Positions 21,075 through 31,989 are shown, numbered from the stretch's first letter. The stretch: 64,000 bases of DNA from Cepaea nemoralis (GCA_014155875.1 JACEFZ010017451.1:116001-180000); one strand, 5' to 3'. The notes: generated by a model from the sequence alone, not told the origin. A program made the numbers and translations.

Positions 21075-23330
21075 CATTCTGCAGGTATACTACTACACCC
21101 TAAAGTCAGCAGGTATACCACTCACCCTTAGTCTGCAGGTATATCACTTCCCTGTAGACTGCTGGTATACCACTCACCCTTAGTCTGCAGGTATATCACT
21201 TCCCTGTAGACTGCTGGTATACCACTCACCCTTAGTCTGCTGGTATACCACTCACCCTTAGTCTGCTGGTATACCACTCACCCTTAATCTGCTGGTATAC
21301 CACTTCCCTATAGACTGCTGGTATACCACTTACCCTTAGTCTGCAGGTATACCACTCACCCTTAGTCTGCAGGTATACCACTTCCCTGTAGACTGCTGGT
21401 ATACCACTCACCCTTAGTCTGCAGGTATATCACTTCCCTGTAGACTGCTGGTATACCACTCACCCTTAGTCTGCTGGTATACCAGTCATCCTTAGTCTGC
21501 AGTTATACCACTTCCCTGTAGACTGCAGGTATACCACTCACCCTTAGTCTGCAGGTATACCACTCACCCTTAGTCTGCAGGTATACCACTTCCCTGTAGA
21601 CTGTTGGTATATCACTTCCCTGTAGACTGTTGGTATATACTCACCCTTAGTCTGCTGGTATACCACTTCCCTGTAGACTGTTGGTATATCACTTCCCTGT
21701 AGACTGTTGGTATATCACTCACCCTTAGTCTGCTGGTATACCAGTCATCCTTATTCTGCAGGTATACCACTTCCCTGTAGACTGCTGGTATACCACTCAC
21801 CCTTAGTCTGCAGGTATACCACCTCCTTGTAGACTGCAAGTATACCACTTCCCTGTAGACTGCTGGTATACCACTCACACTTAGTCTGCTGGTATACCAG
21901 TCACCCTTAATCTGCAGGTATACCACTTCCCTGTAGACTGCAGGTATACCATTCACCCTTAGTCTGCAGGTATACCACTTCCCTGTAGACTGCTGGTATA
22001 CCACTCACCCTTAGTCTGCAGGTATATCACTTCCCTGTAGACTGCTGGTATACCACTCACCCTTAGTCTGCTGGTATACCAGTCATCCTTAGTCTGCAGG
22101 TATACCACTTCCCTGTAGACTGCTGGTATACCACTCACCCTTAGTCTGCAGGTATATCACTTCCCTGTAGACTGCTGGTATACCACTCACCCTTAGTCTG
22201 CTGGTATACCACTCACCCTTAGTCTGCAGGTATACCACTTCCCTGTAGACTGCTGGTATACCACTCACCCTTAGTCTGCAGGTATACCACTCACCCTTAG
22301 TCTGCAGGTATACCACTTCCCTGTAGACTGTTGGTATATCACTCACCCTTAGTCTGCTGGTATACCAGTCATCCTTATTCTGCAGGTATACCACTTCCCT
22401 GTAGACTGCTGGTATACCACTCACCCTTAGTCTGCAGGTATACCACCTCCCTGTAGACTGGAAGTATACCACTTTCCTGTAGACTGCTGGTATACCACTC
22501 ACACTTAGTCTGCTGGTATACCAGTCACCCTTAATCTGCAGGTATACCACTTCCCTGTAGACTGCAGGTATACCATTCACCCTTAGTCTGCAGGTATACC
22601 ACTCAGCTTTAGTTTGCAGATATACTACTCACCCTTAGTCTGCAGGTATACCGCTCACCCTTAGTCTGCAGGTATACCACTCACCCTTAGTCTAAAGGTA
22701 TACCACTCACCCTTAGTCTGCTGGTATACCAGTCACCCTTAGTCTGCTGGTATACCACTCACCTTTAGTTTGCAGGTATACACTCACCCTGTCTGCAGGT
22801 ATACTGCTCACCCTTAGTCTGCAGCTATACTACTTACCCTTAGTCTTCAGGTACACTGCTCACCCTTAGTCTGCAGGTATATCACTCACCCTTTGTCTGC
22901 AGGTATATCACTCATCCTTTGTCTGCAGCTATACCACTTATCCTTAGTCTTCAGGCATACCACTCACCCTTAGTCTTCAGGTACACTGCTCACCCTTAGT
23001 CTGCAGGTATATCACTCACCCTTTGTCTGCAGGTGTATCACTCACCCTTTGTCTGCAGGTTTACTGCTCACCCTTAGTCTGCAGGTATATCACTCACCCT
23101 TAGTCTGCAGGTATATCACTCACCCTTTGTCTGCAGGTATACCACTCACCCTTTGTCTACAGGTATATCACTCACCCTTAGTCTGCAGGTATATCACTCA
23201 CCCTTAGTCTGCAGGTATATCACTCACCCTTTGTCTGCAGGTATATCACTCACCCTTTGTCTGCAGGTATATCACTCACCCTTTGTCTGCAGGTATTCTA
23301 CACGCCCTTAGTCGCAGGTATACCATCCAG
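21075..23330. repeat. 26 bp minisatellite with higher-order repeats
   Basis: About 86 copies of a 26 bp unit, CACTCACCCTTAGTCTGCAG then GTATAC. Each unit holds the palindrome GGTATACC and most read CTGCAG|GTATA. A 24-unit (624 bp) block recurs: the marker ACCTCC appears at 21821 and 22445. Minus-strand ORFs (WYTSRLRVSGIPAVYREV) are repeat artefacts. Confidence 0.95.
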
Positions 23331-23439
23331 CCCTGCACAACCAAGGCCTTATTATGGGAAACTGACAGGTGTGGTCATGTCTGTCAACATCCCTTAAACC
23401 CCAGATGTATTTATCCGCTCAATTATAGATAACTGACAC

Positions 23440-23690
23440 TGTGGCTTAGGGAATAATGAAACTACTTTTAATAATTTCCCGGCAGACCAATTCAAAGATT
23501 CGCAATCAGCCCTCTGTGATTTGGAAGCACACAGCTTTGCATTGATTTAGATGGTATGAAACGTTGGCCATTCAAAACAGCAATGCCAAAACTACTGATC
23601 TAAAATTGCCTAGACATTAAATACTGGGGTTAATTGGAAAGTTCTCTTTAGAACATGCTGTTAACTTTATATGCAGGTATTTACCTGTGC
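23440..23690 (+). mobile_element. Diverged SINE-A copy
   Basis: Order TGTGATTTGGAAGCACAC, GTTGGCCATTCAAAACAGCA and CTACTGATCTAAAATTGCCT follows SINE-A, with many changes. Confidence 0.6.
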
Positions 23691-23980
23691 TGCTGCTGCT
23701 TCTTCCTACTTCTCCTCCTCTTGTTCCTCCTCTTCTTCTGCCTCTTCCTCCCCATCTAATCCTTCTCCTTCATTCACTCTCAGACACTCACATGAATGTC
23801 TCTAACAAAAGCTCTATCTGAACTAGGATGATATTTACCTGCATTGCTGCTGCCTCTTCCTCATTTTTTCCTCTTCTTCTTCTTCCCCCTCCCCATCCTC
23901 CTCTTTCATTCACACTCAGACATCCACGTGAATGTCTTTAAAGAAAGCTGTGTCTGAACTGGGATGATATTTACCTGTAG
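23690..23980. repeat. CTT-rich tract with a 140 bp tandem duplication
   Basis: Two copies, near 23690 and 23830, each with pyrimidine tract, CATTCAC.CTCAGACA, GAATGTCT and GGATGATATTTACCTG. Confidence 0.75.
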
Positions 23981-23999
23981 TAATGGCAAACTCCATCCA

Positions 24000-24345
24000 T
24001 CATGTGCCATACAGGTAAGCATGGGCGGTCATGATTCACCATTTCACTCAATCACCAGAATCGTGGATCAGTTCAGTGTTCTTGTCTTGACCATGCCACA
24101 TGGTCAAGCTATTCAGGTATTTACTTCTCTGTCTTCCCTTTGTTCTCTTCCCCTCAATCTTGCCAGTTGTCACCAAGTTCTCCAATTTATTTCTTCTCAT
24201 AACGTGACCAAAAACTTGTGACTGTCTACGTCTAATTTCTCTAATCAGCTTACGGTTTTCATTTGTTTCTTGTAGGACTTGCTCATTAGCTTTTCTGTCT
24301 GTCCATGGTATTCTTTGCATTTTCCTCAGAAACCACATTTCCACA
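24000..24345 (-). pseudogene. LINE reverse transcriptase C-terminal fragment
   Basis: The reverse complement reads MWFLRKMQRIPWTDRKANEQ, then REIRRRQSQVFGHVMRR, LENLVTTGKIEGKRTKGRQR. This is the C-terminal end of a non-LTR retrotransposon ORF2, and the family is repeated at 33615-34228, 32000-32455 and 61412-61672. It ends with the inverted ATGTGCCAT 3' terminus. Confidence 0.88.
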
Positions 24346-24445
24346 GAATGGCAAACTACTGAATGTAAAAGTGCCTAGACAGTTGCACTCAAAAAATGCT
24401 GGGGTTTTTTGCGACATCTTTAAAAGGGCATGCCTCTAACTTTCT
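24345..24445 (+). mobile_element. SINE-A 3' fragment
   Basis: TGGCAAACTACTGAATGTAA to AAAAGGGCATGCCTCTAACT. It abuts the LINE fragment. Confidence 0.65.
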
Positions 24446-24648
24446 TCTTCTTCATCTTTCACACGCAGACCTCCTTAACTTTTTTTTCTTTTTCATTCTT
24501 CACACATAGACCTCCTTGTTAATACCTCTAACAAAATTGGTAGTTTCAAGTTCGTAAAATGCTAGCACAGTTTTTGGTGCAGCAAAGATGCCAGATGTGT
24601 TTATGTTCATTGTAAGATGGGCAGGACTTGAAAGTGCTTGTAAACATG

Positions 24649-25261
24649 CAGTTCACAAATAAACACACAGAGTATTGCCCGCCGCCCATAGAAGTGAGAA
24701 GAAGGAAGCAGAGACCAGAGGACGCACCTGACAACATAAAATTTGAAAGCTATAGTTATTGACCGGGATTCAAACTCGTCACCTCCAAACGATGATGGCG
24801 CATCGCTGCAGGAACAAGTGCACTTTGACACATTATCAACTGGAACCAGCCAATCATTTCTCTTCTTTAAATGTTTATGAATATACTAGTCACAGCTTTA
24901 CGGTCCGTTGTGTTTGTATGTTTGTTATTTGACGTATGCTGGTTTAATGTAAAATTCTGAGACCTATGGTGCTATCTCAATGGTTAGATACAAATTCTGT
25001 ATTCCATAGTTGTAGGTTCATGTGCATGATAGACCTGGCTAATGAAGACACCTTTTTAGGAGTGTCTAGTTGGTCATGCGTCGAAGTACATACGTTCCTG
25101 CAGTGAGGCGTCATCATCGTTTGGAGGTGACGGGCTTGAATCATGGTTGGTAACCATAGCTTTCAAATTTTATGTTGTCTGGTGCGTCCTCTGGTCTCTG
25201 CTTCCTTCTTCTCACTTCTATTGGTGCCAGGTAATATTGTGTGTGTTTATTTATGAACTGT
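24649..25261. repeat. Inverted repeat, arms about 168 bp, just before exon 5
   Basis: Left arm 24649-24815, right arm 25093-25261. They share TAGAAGTGAGAAGAAGGAAG, CAGAGACCAGAGGACGCACC and ACAACATAAAATTTGAAAGC (right arm reversed). The arms look about 85-90% identical and the spacer is 277 bp. The arms may be two copies of one element in opposite orientation. Confidence 0.85.
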
Positions 25262-25332
25262 CTTAGTGGCCTCGAAGAGTTTCCCAATTATTTCCGTTGT
25301 AAACATGCAGTCTGTTTTGTGATGTTTTTCAG

Positions 25333-25408
25333 AGAAGCGGTCCTGGCAGAGATGGGTGTTGCATTAAAGGAGGATGGGGGAACTATTGGTGTCTTTTCAC
25401 CAAAGAAG
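25333..25408 (+). CDS. unc-104/KIF1A: Kinesin-3 exon 5: pre-FHA segment
   Basis: It encodes [18 protein letters not shown] and IGVFSPKK, a stretch that is nearly unchanged in KIF1A/KIF1B and leads into the FHA domain. The acceptor is GATGTTTTTCAG ending at 25332 and the donor AAG|GTATGT is at 25409. The exon starts in phase 2 and ends in phase 0. An inverted repeat with arms of about 168 bp lies just upstream. Confidence 0.95.
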
Positions 25409-25523
25409 GTATGTGTACATAATGATATGTCATATAAGGTTATTTATTCTGTATGGAGACTTGTGTTTTTGCATTAACATGTTACTCCATCATACATCTA
25501 TAACACAGATAAACACAAATGTA

Positions 25524-26068
25524 AGGGGGCTTCAAATGAAAACCTTGCTTGTTATTTTCTTGTTTTGTGTGTGAATATATTCTCAAAAAGTATCATTTTT
25601 CAATGTAGTCACCACTGTGTTCAATGCAAGTCTTCCAATGTTGATAGAGTGCTCGGATTCCTGTAGAAAATAATTCTCTTAGTCACGAGTGTAACCACTC
25701 ATGCACCACCTGCTGTACCTCTTCATCGGACTGAAAAGTCTGTCACAGAAGTCACACCATTTTAAAGTTCCTACTTCACTCATACACTTGCTGGAATGAC
25801 AGGCATGCATCACCATACTGGACCTTCATTTGCCGATGAATTTCTATAGGTTTCACCCCTTCACTGATTAAAAAAAATGGATGGTGTTTAAATAATGGGG
25901 CAGCTGTCTTTAACCCTCCTTATGATGTCACCGTGTTCATCTGCACCATGATGTCACATGCTAAACACTCTTGACATCCTGAACAACAATATTGACAGGT
26001 TACAAGACAATGGCAAGGCTATTGTAATTTCTATCACATGTTTAAGGTTTTCATTTGAAACCCTCTCT
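25524..26068 (-). mobile_element. Deleted mariner transposon, TA-flanked
   Basis: Inverted ends GGCTTCAAATGAAAACCTT / AAGGTTTTCATTTGAAA with TA at 25522-25523 and 26069-26070. The reverse complement around 25590-25740 reads FQSDEEVQQVVHEWLHS and IRALYQHWKTCIEHSGDYIE, the C-terminus of a mariner transposase. Most of the gene is deleted. Confidence 0.88.
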
Positions 26069-26084
26069 TAGTTTTAAATAAAGG

Positions 26085-26415
26085 GAGTTATAAAAGCAGT
26101 TAAAAGGAGTTTTTAAAAAGGGGATTAAAAGACAAAAGGATCGATTTCATTACGCCATGTTTTTTTTCCTCTTCAATATCTATCTCAATTTCTCTCTGCA
26201 GGGCAGTTAACTGCATGCTAAAAGTGTCGCACTCAGGTGACGACATTCCAGTAGCTCAGGTGATGACAGCAAAGGCGTCTCCGAAAACGTAAAACTCATG
26301 AACCGATTGCTGGAGTCACAAAATGAATTCAGCTTTTGAGCATGAGGCTAATGGCCTTGACCAGATCTCTACAGAGTCCTCGCAATACAAAACTAGGATC
26401 ATAGTAGTACTCAGG
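26085..26415 (-). mobile_element. SINE-D copy, minus strand
   Basis: Starts with TTAAAAGGAGTTTTTAAAAA and GATTTCATTACGCCATG, then GTGTCGCACTCAGGTGACG. Same element as 27165-27370 and 41935-42172. Confidence 0.6.
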
Positions 26416-26489
26416 TAATTAGAAGGGGTTAAACAGCAAGCGGATGCGACTTCTTTGTTGCAGGTGTGATCCCATCTACAAGGGGGCTT

Positions 26490-26712
26490 CACATGAACAC
26501 CTTTACAAGTACCTCAAAAGTTGAAGTGGGTTTATCTGGTGGCGAGGGCCACTGGTAATAGGAAAGCTAATCTACGTGCAAAAATCAGTCAACTGCACTA
26601 GACTAAATTTGAGTACAAATTGAGTGTACGCTAAGAGAAAAAAAGAAAGTCATGTTTCTGTTTTTAACTCCCTCAATTTCACATTGTAAAAAACACATGT
26701 TTTAGAACTGAT
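26490..26712 (+). mobile_element. SINE-B 3' half
   Basis: GTACCTCAAAAGTTGAAGTG, GGCGAGGGCCACTGGTAATA, GGAAAGCTAATCTACGTGCA. The end, TCCCTCAATTTCACATTG, is matched in inverse orientation at 30360-30420. Confidence 0.75.
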
Positions 26713-26715
26713 TTA

Positions 26716-27161
26716 CGAGGGGGGTTTAAACTTAAATCTTAAATGTTTGTGTGTGTGTGTGTGGGTGAATATATTCTGAAAAAGTAAAGAAGAAATGTGT
26801 CATTTTTTAATGTAGTCACCACTGCGTTCAGTATGAGTCCTCCAGCGCCGATAAAGTACTTGGATTTCTCTGGGGTCACTACTGGGTGTGCCTAACCCGT
26901 TCGTGAACAGTCTGCCACAGAAGTCACGCCATTTTGAAACTTTTAAAAACCAATAACAGAATGCTGCTCCTCTTTGGTGCATGTAAAAAGTGGGCCAGCC
27001 ATCTTTAAACTGTCCTTATGACGTCACCGTGTTCATCTGCACCATGATTTCACTTGCTTAACTCTTGCCATCCTTAACAACAATATTGACAGGTTACAAG
27101 ACAATGGCATGGTTATTGTAATTTCTATCATACTTTTAAAATTTTCATTTGAAGCTTCCTC
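26716..27161 (-). mobile_element. Second deleted mariner transposon, TA-flanked
   Basis: TA at 26714-26715 and 27162-27163. The reverse complement encodes KVSKWRDFCGRLFTNGLG and EIQVLYRRWRTHTERSGDYI, the mariner C-terminus. It shares CTTATGACGTCACCGTGTTC and TTGACAGGTTACAAGACAAT with the first copy but has different deletions. Confidence 0.85.
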
Positions 27162-27164
27162 TAG

Positions 27165-27370
27165 CCTGGTCTCTGTGTGTAAATCAGTTAGTTGGCTTCT
27201 GAAAGTGTCACACAGAGCAAGAACACAGTAGCTTCAGCGTTCTAAGAAAAATTTGCCCTCGCAAACTGAATGTCAAGAGTTCAAAAATTAACCCTTGACC
27301 TTCTGAGTGTAGGGCAGATGGCCTGGCTACTCTACCATGAAGACCTTCAAGGTCAAGGCAAATAGAATTC
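27165..27370 (-). mobile_element. SINE-D copy, minus strand
   Basis: CTGAAAGTGTCACACAGAGC and AAGAACACAGTAGCTTCAGC, then CTGGCTACTCTACCATG at the head side. It ends about 80 bp before exon 6. Confidence 0.6.
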
Positions 27371-27447
27371 ACTAGGTTACCTTTGCCTGTAGCTGCTTTT
27401 CCATGTGAGAGTTGATGTGATTTCATAATCTGCCTCTCTTCCTTCAG

Positions 27448-27527
27448 TCTCCTCACCTGGTCAACCTCAACGAGGACCCCCTGATGTCCGAGTGCTTGCT
27501 CTACTACATCAAGGAAGGCACCACCAG
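27448..27527 (+). CDS. unc-104/KIF1A: Kinesin-3 exon 6: start of FHA domain
   Basis: It encodes [20 protein letters not shown] and IKEGTTR, the conserved opening of the kinesin-3 FHA domain. The acceptor TCTCTTCCTTCAG ends at 27447 and the donor CAG|GTACGT is at 27528. It runs from phase 0 to phase 2. In KIF1 proteins this region packs with the preceding coiled coil and contributes to dimer-dependent motor control. Confidence 0.95.
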
Positions 27528-27804
27528 GTACGTGGTTCTTGTGCACAAGAAACTGAAGAATGTTTGACTTGCACAATACATGAAATGATTGATCTGTCCA
27601 GCTTGCACATTTCCTTCCCAAGATGAAATGGTATAAAGGGGGTGTGCTGAGATTCTGCAGGGTTGGTAGAGTATCTGCTGTAAGACAAGAGTTGTAGCTC
27701 TTCAATTGTGCAATAATGTCGATCTTGCACGGTGAAGTGGATGTTGTGGAATCAAGTGGATCTCATGCAGCGACAGAGTTCTTGTGTTGTTCTTGTAAAA
27801 CACA

Positions 27805-28564
27805 ACTAGTAGAAGAATGTACGTGTAAATGTATAGATATCCACAACTAGTGGAAGTATGTACGTGTAAATGTATAGATATCCACAACTGGTAGAAGAAT
27901 GTACATATAAATCTATAGATATCCACAACTAGTGGAAGTATGTACGTGTAAATGTATAGATATCCATAACTAGTGGAAGTATGTACGTGTAAATGTATAG
28001 ATTTCCACAACTGGTAGAAGAATGTACATGTAAATCTATAGATATCCACAACTGGTAGAAGAATGCACATGTAAATCTATAGATATCCACAACTGGTAGA
28101 AGAATGTACATATAAATCTATAGATATCCACAACTGGTAGAAGAATGTATATCCACAACTGGTAGATGAATGTACATATAAATGTCTAGATATCCACAAC
28201 TGGTAGAAGAATGTACATGTAAATCTATAGATATCCACAACCAGTGGAAGAATGTACGTGTAAATGTATAGATATCCACAACTGGTAGAATAATGTACAT
28301 ATAAATCTGTAGATATCCACAACTAGTGGAAGTATGTACGTGTAAATGTCTAGATATCCACAACTGGTAGAAGAATGTATATGTAAATGTCTAGATATCC
28401 ACAACTGGTAGAAGAATGTATATCCACAACTGGTAGATGAATGTACATATAAATGTCTAGATATCCACAACTGGTAGAAGAATGTACATGTAAATCTATA
28501 GATATCCACAACCAGTGGAAGAATGTGCGTGTAAATGTATAGATATCCACAACTGGTAGAATAA
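27805..28564. repeat. 41 bp minisatellite, left part
   Basis: About 18 copies of a 41 bp unit, CCACAACTGGTAGAAGAATG then TACATGTAAATCTATAGATA. The array continues after the Helitron at 29811. Confidence 0.95.
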
Positions 28565-29254
28565 TCTTCTTATATATAAATAAGGATCTCCGTCTGTCTG
28601 TCTGTCTGTATGTATGTATGTCCTTTATTTGTTCGCGAACGGCCCATCCGATTGAGATGAAATTTTCTACACGCCTTCCTTTCATTCCAGCGCTGCCAAC
28701 TGTGATATTTTGTTAGTGTGAAATCGCCTGCTTACTCAGTATTATTTCATTTTTCATTTTTCATTATAATTTCATAAATCTCAGGGGACCTAACTCTGTA
28801 AAAGTTATTTCAAGGGGCATAACTTTTCTGTATAACTTATAGTCATATTGTGGCATCGTTTTCAAAGATTTATAAACTCTTTGTCCATAGTTATGTACCG
28901 GCATATGAGTTATAATAAATAATGATACAATCTGTAAGGCATTTTCAAAGTTTTCATAAATATAATGCACAATGCATAACATTGTAACTCATCTTTTTTT
29001 ACTTAAGAAGTTACTGTAGTCATGCAGGTGATTAGAAAGAGTTTTCATTAAAAATAATGGATGGTGTGTGGAAGGACATTCTTTTAAGTTACTTTTTTTG
29101 TTGTATGAATTTAATGAGACGCTACCCGCCAGGAGCTGGGCGAAGCCATGCCGGGTCAGATAGATAGACAGACCCACCTTTTCGCTGCAGTTGTCTACTC
29201 CTCCTTTTCCTTCTTCTGCTGATGCTGCTGCCGCCGCTCCATTTACCCAAGTTA

Positions 29255-29345
29255 ATTGTTGGGGAAGATGTAAAGATCTTTCAAGTGCTCTTTCTAATGC
29301 TTTTTGTAAGTTGGTCTTCGTTTATCTAAGGTTGTTCTAACTGCA
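29255..29345 (-). mobile_element. LINE fragment inside the Helitron
   Basis: GATGTAAAGATCTTTCAAGT and GTAAGTTGGTCTTCGTTTAT match 5885-5975, the 3' end of the LINE at 5870-6180. It is captured within the Helitron. Confidence 0.65.
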
Positions 29346-29365
29346 ACCAATAAATGATTAGACAG

Positions 29366-29398
29366 ACAGGCAGGCAGACAGACAGACAGAGAGGGAGG

Positions 29399-29430
<32 letters not shown>

Positions 29431-29720
29431 GGAACGGGAACTTATATGACTACTTATATGAATTAAATGAGATGCTCGCCATCAGGGGCTGGGCGAAGCC
29501 GGGCCAGATCAGACAGACAGACAGACAGACAGACAGATAGATAGTCGGGAACGGGAAAGGGAGCTTATATGACTACTTATATGAATTAAATGAGATGCTC
29601 CACACCAGGAGTTGGGCGATGCCGGGCCGGGTCAGACAGACAGACAGACAGACAGACAGAAAGACATACATACATACATACATACATACATACAGACAGA
29701 CAAACAGACAGACAGTCGGT
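29366..29720. repeat. (GACA)n and (CATA)n tracts between Helitron tail modules
   Basis: GACA runs near 29366, 29400, 29510, 29630 and 29700, plus a CATA run at 29667-29692. They separate copies of a module with CTTATATGAATTAAATGAGA and GGGCGAAGCCGGGCC. Confidence 0.9.
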
Positions 29721-29810
29721 AACGGGAACGAGAACTTATATGACTACTTATATGAATTAAATGAGATGCTCCCCACCAGGGACTGGGCGAAGCCGGGCCG
29801 GGTCAGCTAG

Positions 29811-30350
29811 TGTACATATAAATCTGTAGATATCCACAACTAGTGGAAGTATGTACGTATAAGTGTATAGATATCCACAACTGGTAGAAGGATGTACATG
29901 TAAATGTCTAGATATCCACAACTGGTAGAAGAATGTACATGCAAATCTATAGATATCCACAACTGGTAGAAGAATGTACATGCAAATCTATAGATATCCA
30001 CAACTGGTAGAAGAATGTACATGCAAATCTATAGATATCCACAACTGGTAGAAGAATGTACATGTAAATCTATAGATATCCACAACTGGTAGAAGAATGT
30101 ACATGTAAATCTATAGATATCCACAACCAGTTTAGGAATGTACATGTAAATGTCTAGATATCCACAACTGGTAGAAGAATGTACATGTAAATTCTAGATA
30201 TCCACAACCAGTGGAAGAATGTACATGAAAATCTATAGATATCCACAACTGGTAGAAGAATGTACATGTAAATCTATAGATATCCACAACTGGTAAAAGA
30301 ATGTACATGTAAATCTATAGATATCCACAACTGGTAGAAGAACTTACGTG
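29811..30350. repeat. 41 bp minisatellite, right part
   Basis: About 13 copies of the same unit as 27805-28564. Confidence 0.95.
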
Positions 30351-30354
30351 TAAA

Positions 30355-30720
30355 TAAGTTCTAAAACAGCACATGTTTACAGTGTGGAATTGAGGGAGGT
30401 TAAAACAGAAGCGTGATATTTTCTCCAAGCACCTTTCGCTTTGAACTCATGCTTAATCCATATACATGCTACTTCTTCCTGTGCACTCGACTGATTTTTG
30501 CATATGGATTAGCTTTCCCTATTACCAGTGTCCCTCACCATCAGGCGAACTCACTCCAGCTTCTGAATGGCTTGAAATTTATGTGCCCATATCATGAGGC
30601 GAGAAGTCAACATTTTAGTTCCAACTGACCTGTGGAAGGGTTAAACCTGCTACCTTCGGCATCAACACACCGGAAGTTTAAAAGCGAGTGCTTTGGACCA
30701 TTCGGCCATGCTGACCTCTA
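30355..30720 (-). mobile_element. SINE-B copy, minus strand, next to exon 7
   Basis: Inverted body GATTAGCTTTCCCTATTACC, then GCCATGCTGACCTCTAG at the head. The head end lies 32 bp from exon 7, so it sets the sequence just upstream of the pyrimidine tract. Confidence 0.85.
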
Positions 30721-30752
30721 GAAACGTGATATTCTGTTTGATTCTTTGACAG

Positions 30753-30844
30753 AGTTGGTTTACATGATGCACAGAAAGCAAATGATGTCCAGCTGAGTGG
30801 ATTCAACATCCTGGAGGAGCACTGCCAGTTTGAGAATAAGGATG
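30753..30844 (+). CDS. unc-104/KIF1A: Kinesin-3 exon 7: FHA domain core
   Basis: It encodes RVGLHDAQKANDVQLSGF, NILEEHCQF and ENKDG. The VG, LSG and EEHC positions correspond to the FHA core, where KIF1A has VGRED..LSG..I.EEHC. The usual GR of phosphothreonine-binding FHA domains reads GL here, so phosphopeptide binding is uncertain. The acceptor GATTCTTTGACAG ends at 30752 and the donor G|GTGAGT is at 30845. A SINE-B copy ends about 32 bp upstream of the exon. Confidence 0.94.
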
Positions 30845-30889
30845 GTGAGTTGTGGGGAGACCTAGCATCAGATCTGGTCAAGTTCTCAT

Positions 30890-31110
30890 TGTCATCATCA
30901 TCATGTGGCATTCCGGGCATCGCTGGTGATCATAGCCCCTATAAACATCTGTTCTCTTTTTCCCATTAAGTTTGCCAGTTGTCACTAAGGTTTGAAGTTG
31001 ATTTCTTCTCATAATATGCCCACAAATCTTGATTGTTTACCTCTAATTTTGTCATCAGTTTACTTTTATCTGTTTCTTGAAGGATTGTCAAATTCATTTT
31101 TATGTTCTTT
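30890..31110 (-). mobile_element. LINE 3' fragment, minus strand
   Basis: CATCATCATGTGGCATTCCG, TTGCCAGTTGTCACTAAGG and TTCTTCTCATAATATGCCC follow the inverted LINE 3' end seen at 24000-24345. A second piece of the same element is at 31320-31395, beyond a SINE-A. Confidence 0.75.
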
Positions 31111-31116
31111 CTTGGT

Positions 31117-31275
31117 GTAAGCAAACCTGCCTTGCGTTGGTTTTTACAAAAAGGTATGAGTGCCGATCGTTCAGAAAGCAATAGCGAACTACTGAACATA
31201 AACTTGCCAAGATATCACAAACAGCCAATTAATGTTGGGGTTGACTGCGACATCCTGTAAAGGATATGCAACTAA
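31117..31275 (+). mobile_element. SINE-A 3' two-thirds
   Basis: CTGCCTTGCGTTGGTTTTTA to GTAAAGGATATGCAACTAAC. Inserted between two parts of a LINE fragment. Confidence 0.8.
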
Positions 31276-31404
31276 CTAACTTCATGGTTATAATGTAAAT
31301 GTAGTCCCATTACAAATGCAGTTGTGTTTTCTTCTCATAGCATGTCCTTATATGTTGATTGTCTATGTCTAATTTCTGTAATCAGAATCAGACTTTTCTT
31401 TGCT

Positions 31405-31830
31405 TTGTTGTGCAAAGGCAATACAGATACTGGGACAACTGGCGTGTCATATATGGATGCTTACTGCAACTAATGAGCTCAAAATCATAACTAGGGAGAT
31501 GAGATGCCTAAGAAGAGCTGCGGGAGTAACCGTGAGAGATAGAATTCGGAATGAGAAAATTAGAAGATGACTAGGTCTGAAACCAGTCATGCACTTCATT
31601 AAAGAACAACAGAATAAAATGATTTGGCCACCTCACAAGGATGCACTGGTACCATCTGCCACAAAGAGCCATATTGAAGAAATATAATGGATACAGAGCA
31701 TGGGGAAGATCATATAAAAGATGGAGTGATAGTATCAAGAAGAACCTTGGAGAAATGAATACCACCTTACAAAGAGCATTAGAAAGAGTGCATAAAAGAT
31801 CCTTACGTCTCCCCCCAAAACTTCACTGAG
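31405..31830 (+). pseudogene. LINE reverse transcriptase C-terminal fragment, second family
   Basis: Reads EMRCLRRAAGVTVRDRIRNE, then LGLKPVMHFIKEQQNKM, then in another frame YNGYRAWGRSYKRWSDSIKK and a C-terminal RLPPKLH stop. Stops and frameshifts are present. It is the same family as 5870-6180. Confidence 0.85.
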
Positions 31831-31989
31831 GTAAATGGAGAGAGAGAGAAGATGAAGGTTTTTTTCTCGAAGGAACCATGTAATTATTGTTTTGTGCAAA
31901 CCAAACAGATTTAAGTTTCAGTCACCAAAACCATGATCATCGTGTATCAGCAGCTTCGCTGTCATCACAGCCTGCAGGAAATATTCTCA

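Larger units (their letters stand above)
28565..29810 (+). mobile_element. Non-autonomous Helitron, 1246 bp, inserted in the 41 bp array
   Basis: Starts TCTTCTTATATATAAATAAG and ends GGGCCGGGTCAGCTAG (5' TC, 3' CTAG), between A and T with no target duplication. The two flanks rejoin to GGTAGAATAATGTACATATA, identical to an intact unit at 28275. The 5' end has GTCT/GTAT repeats; the 3' part has four copies of the tail module separated by GACA repeats. No Rep/helicase ORF. Confidence 0.88.

Noticed and set aside
21612..22580. Minus-strand ORFs with repeated GIPAVYREVVYLQ
   Set aside because: Read-through of the 26 bp minisatellite; no start context, no domain, and frame shifts with unit changes.
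27702..30022. Minus-strand ORFs with repeated STSCGYLDIYMYI
   Set aside because: Translation of the 41 bp minisatellite.
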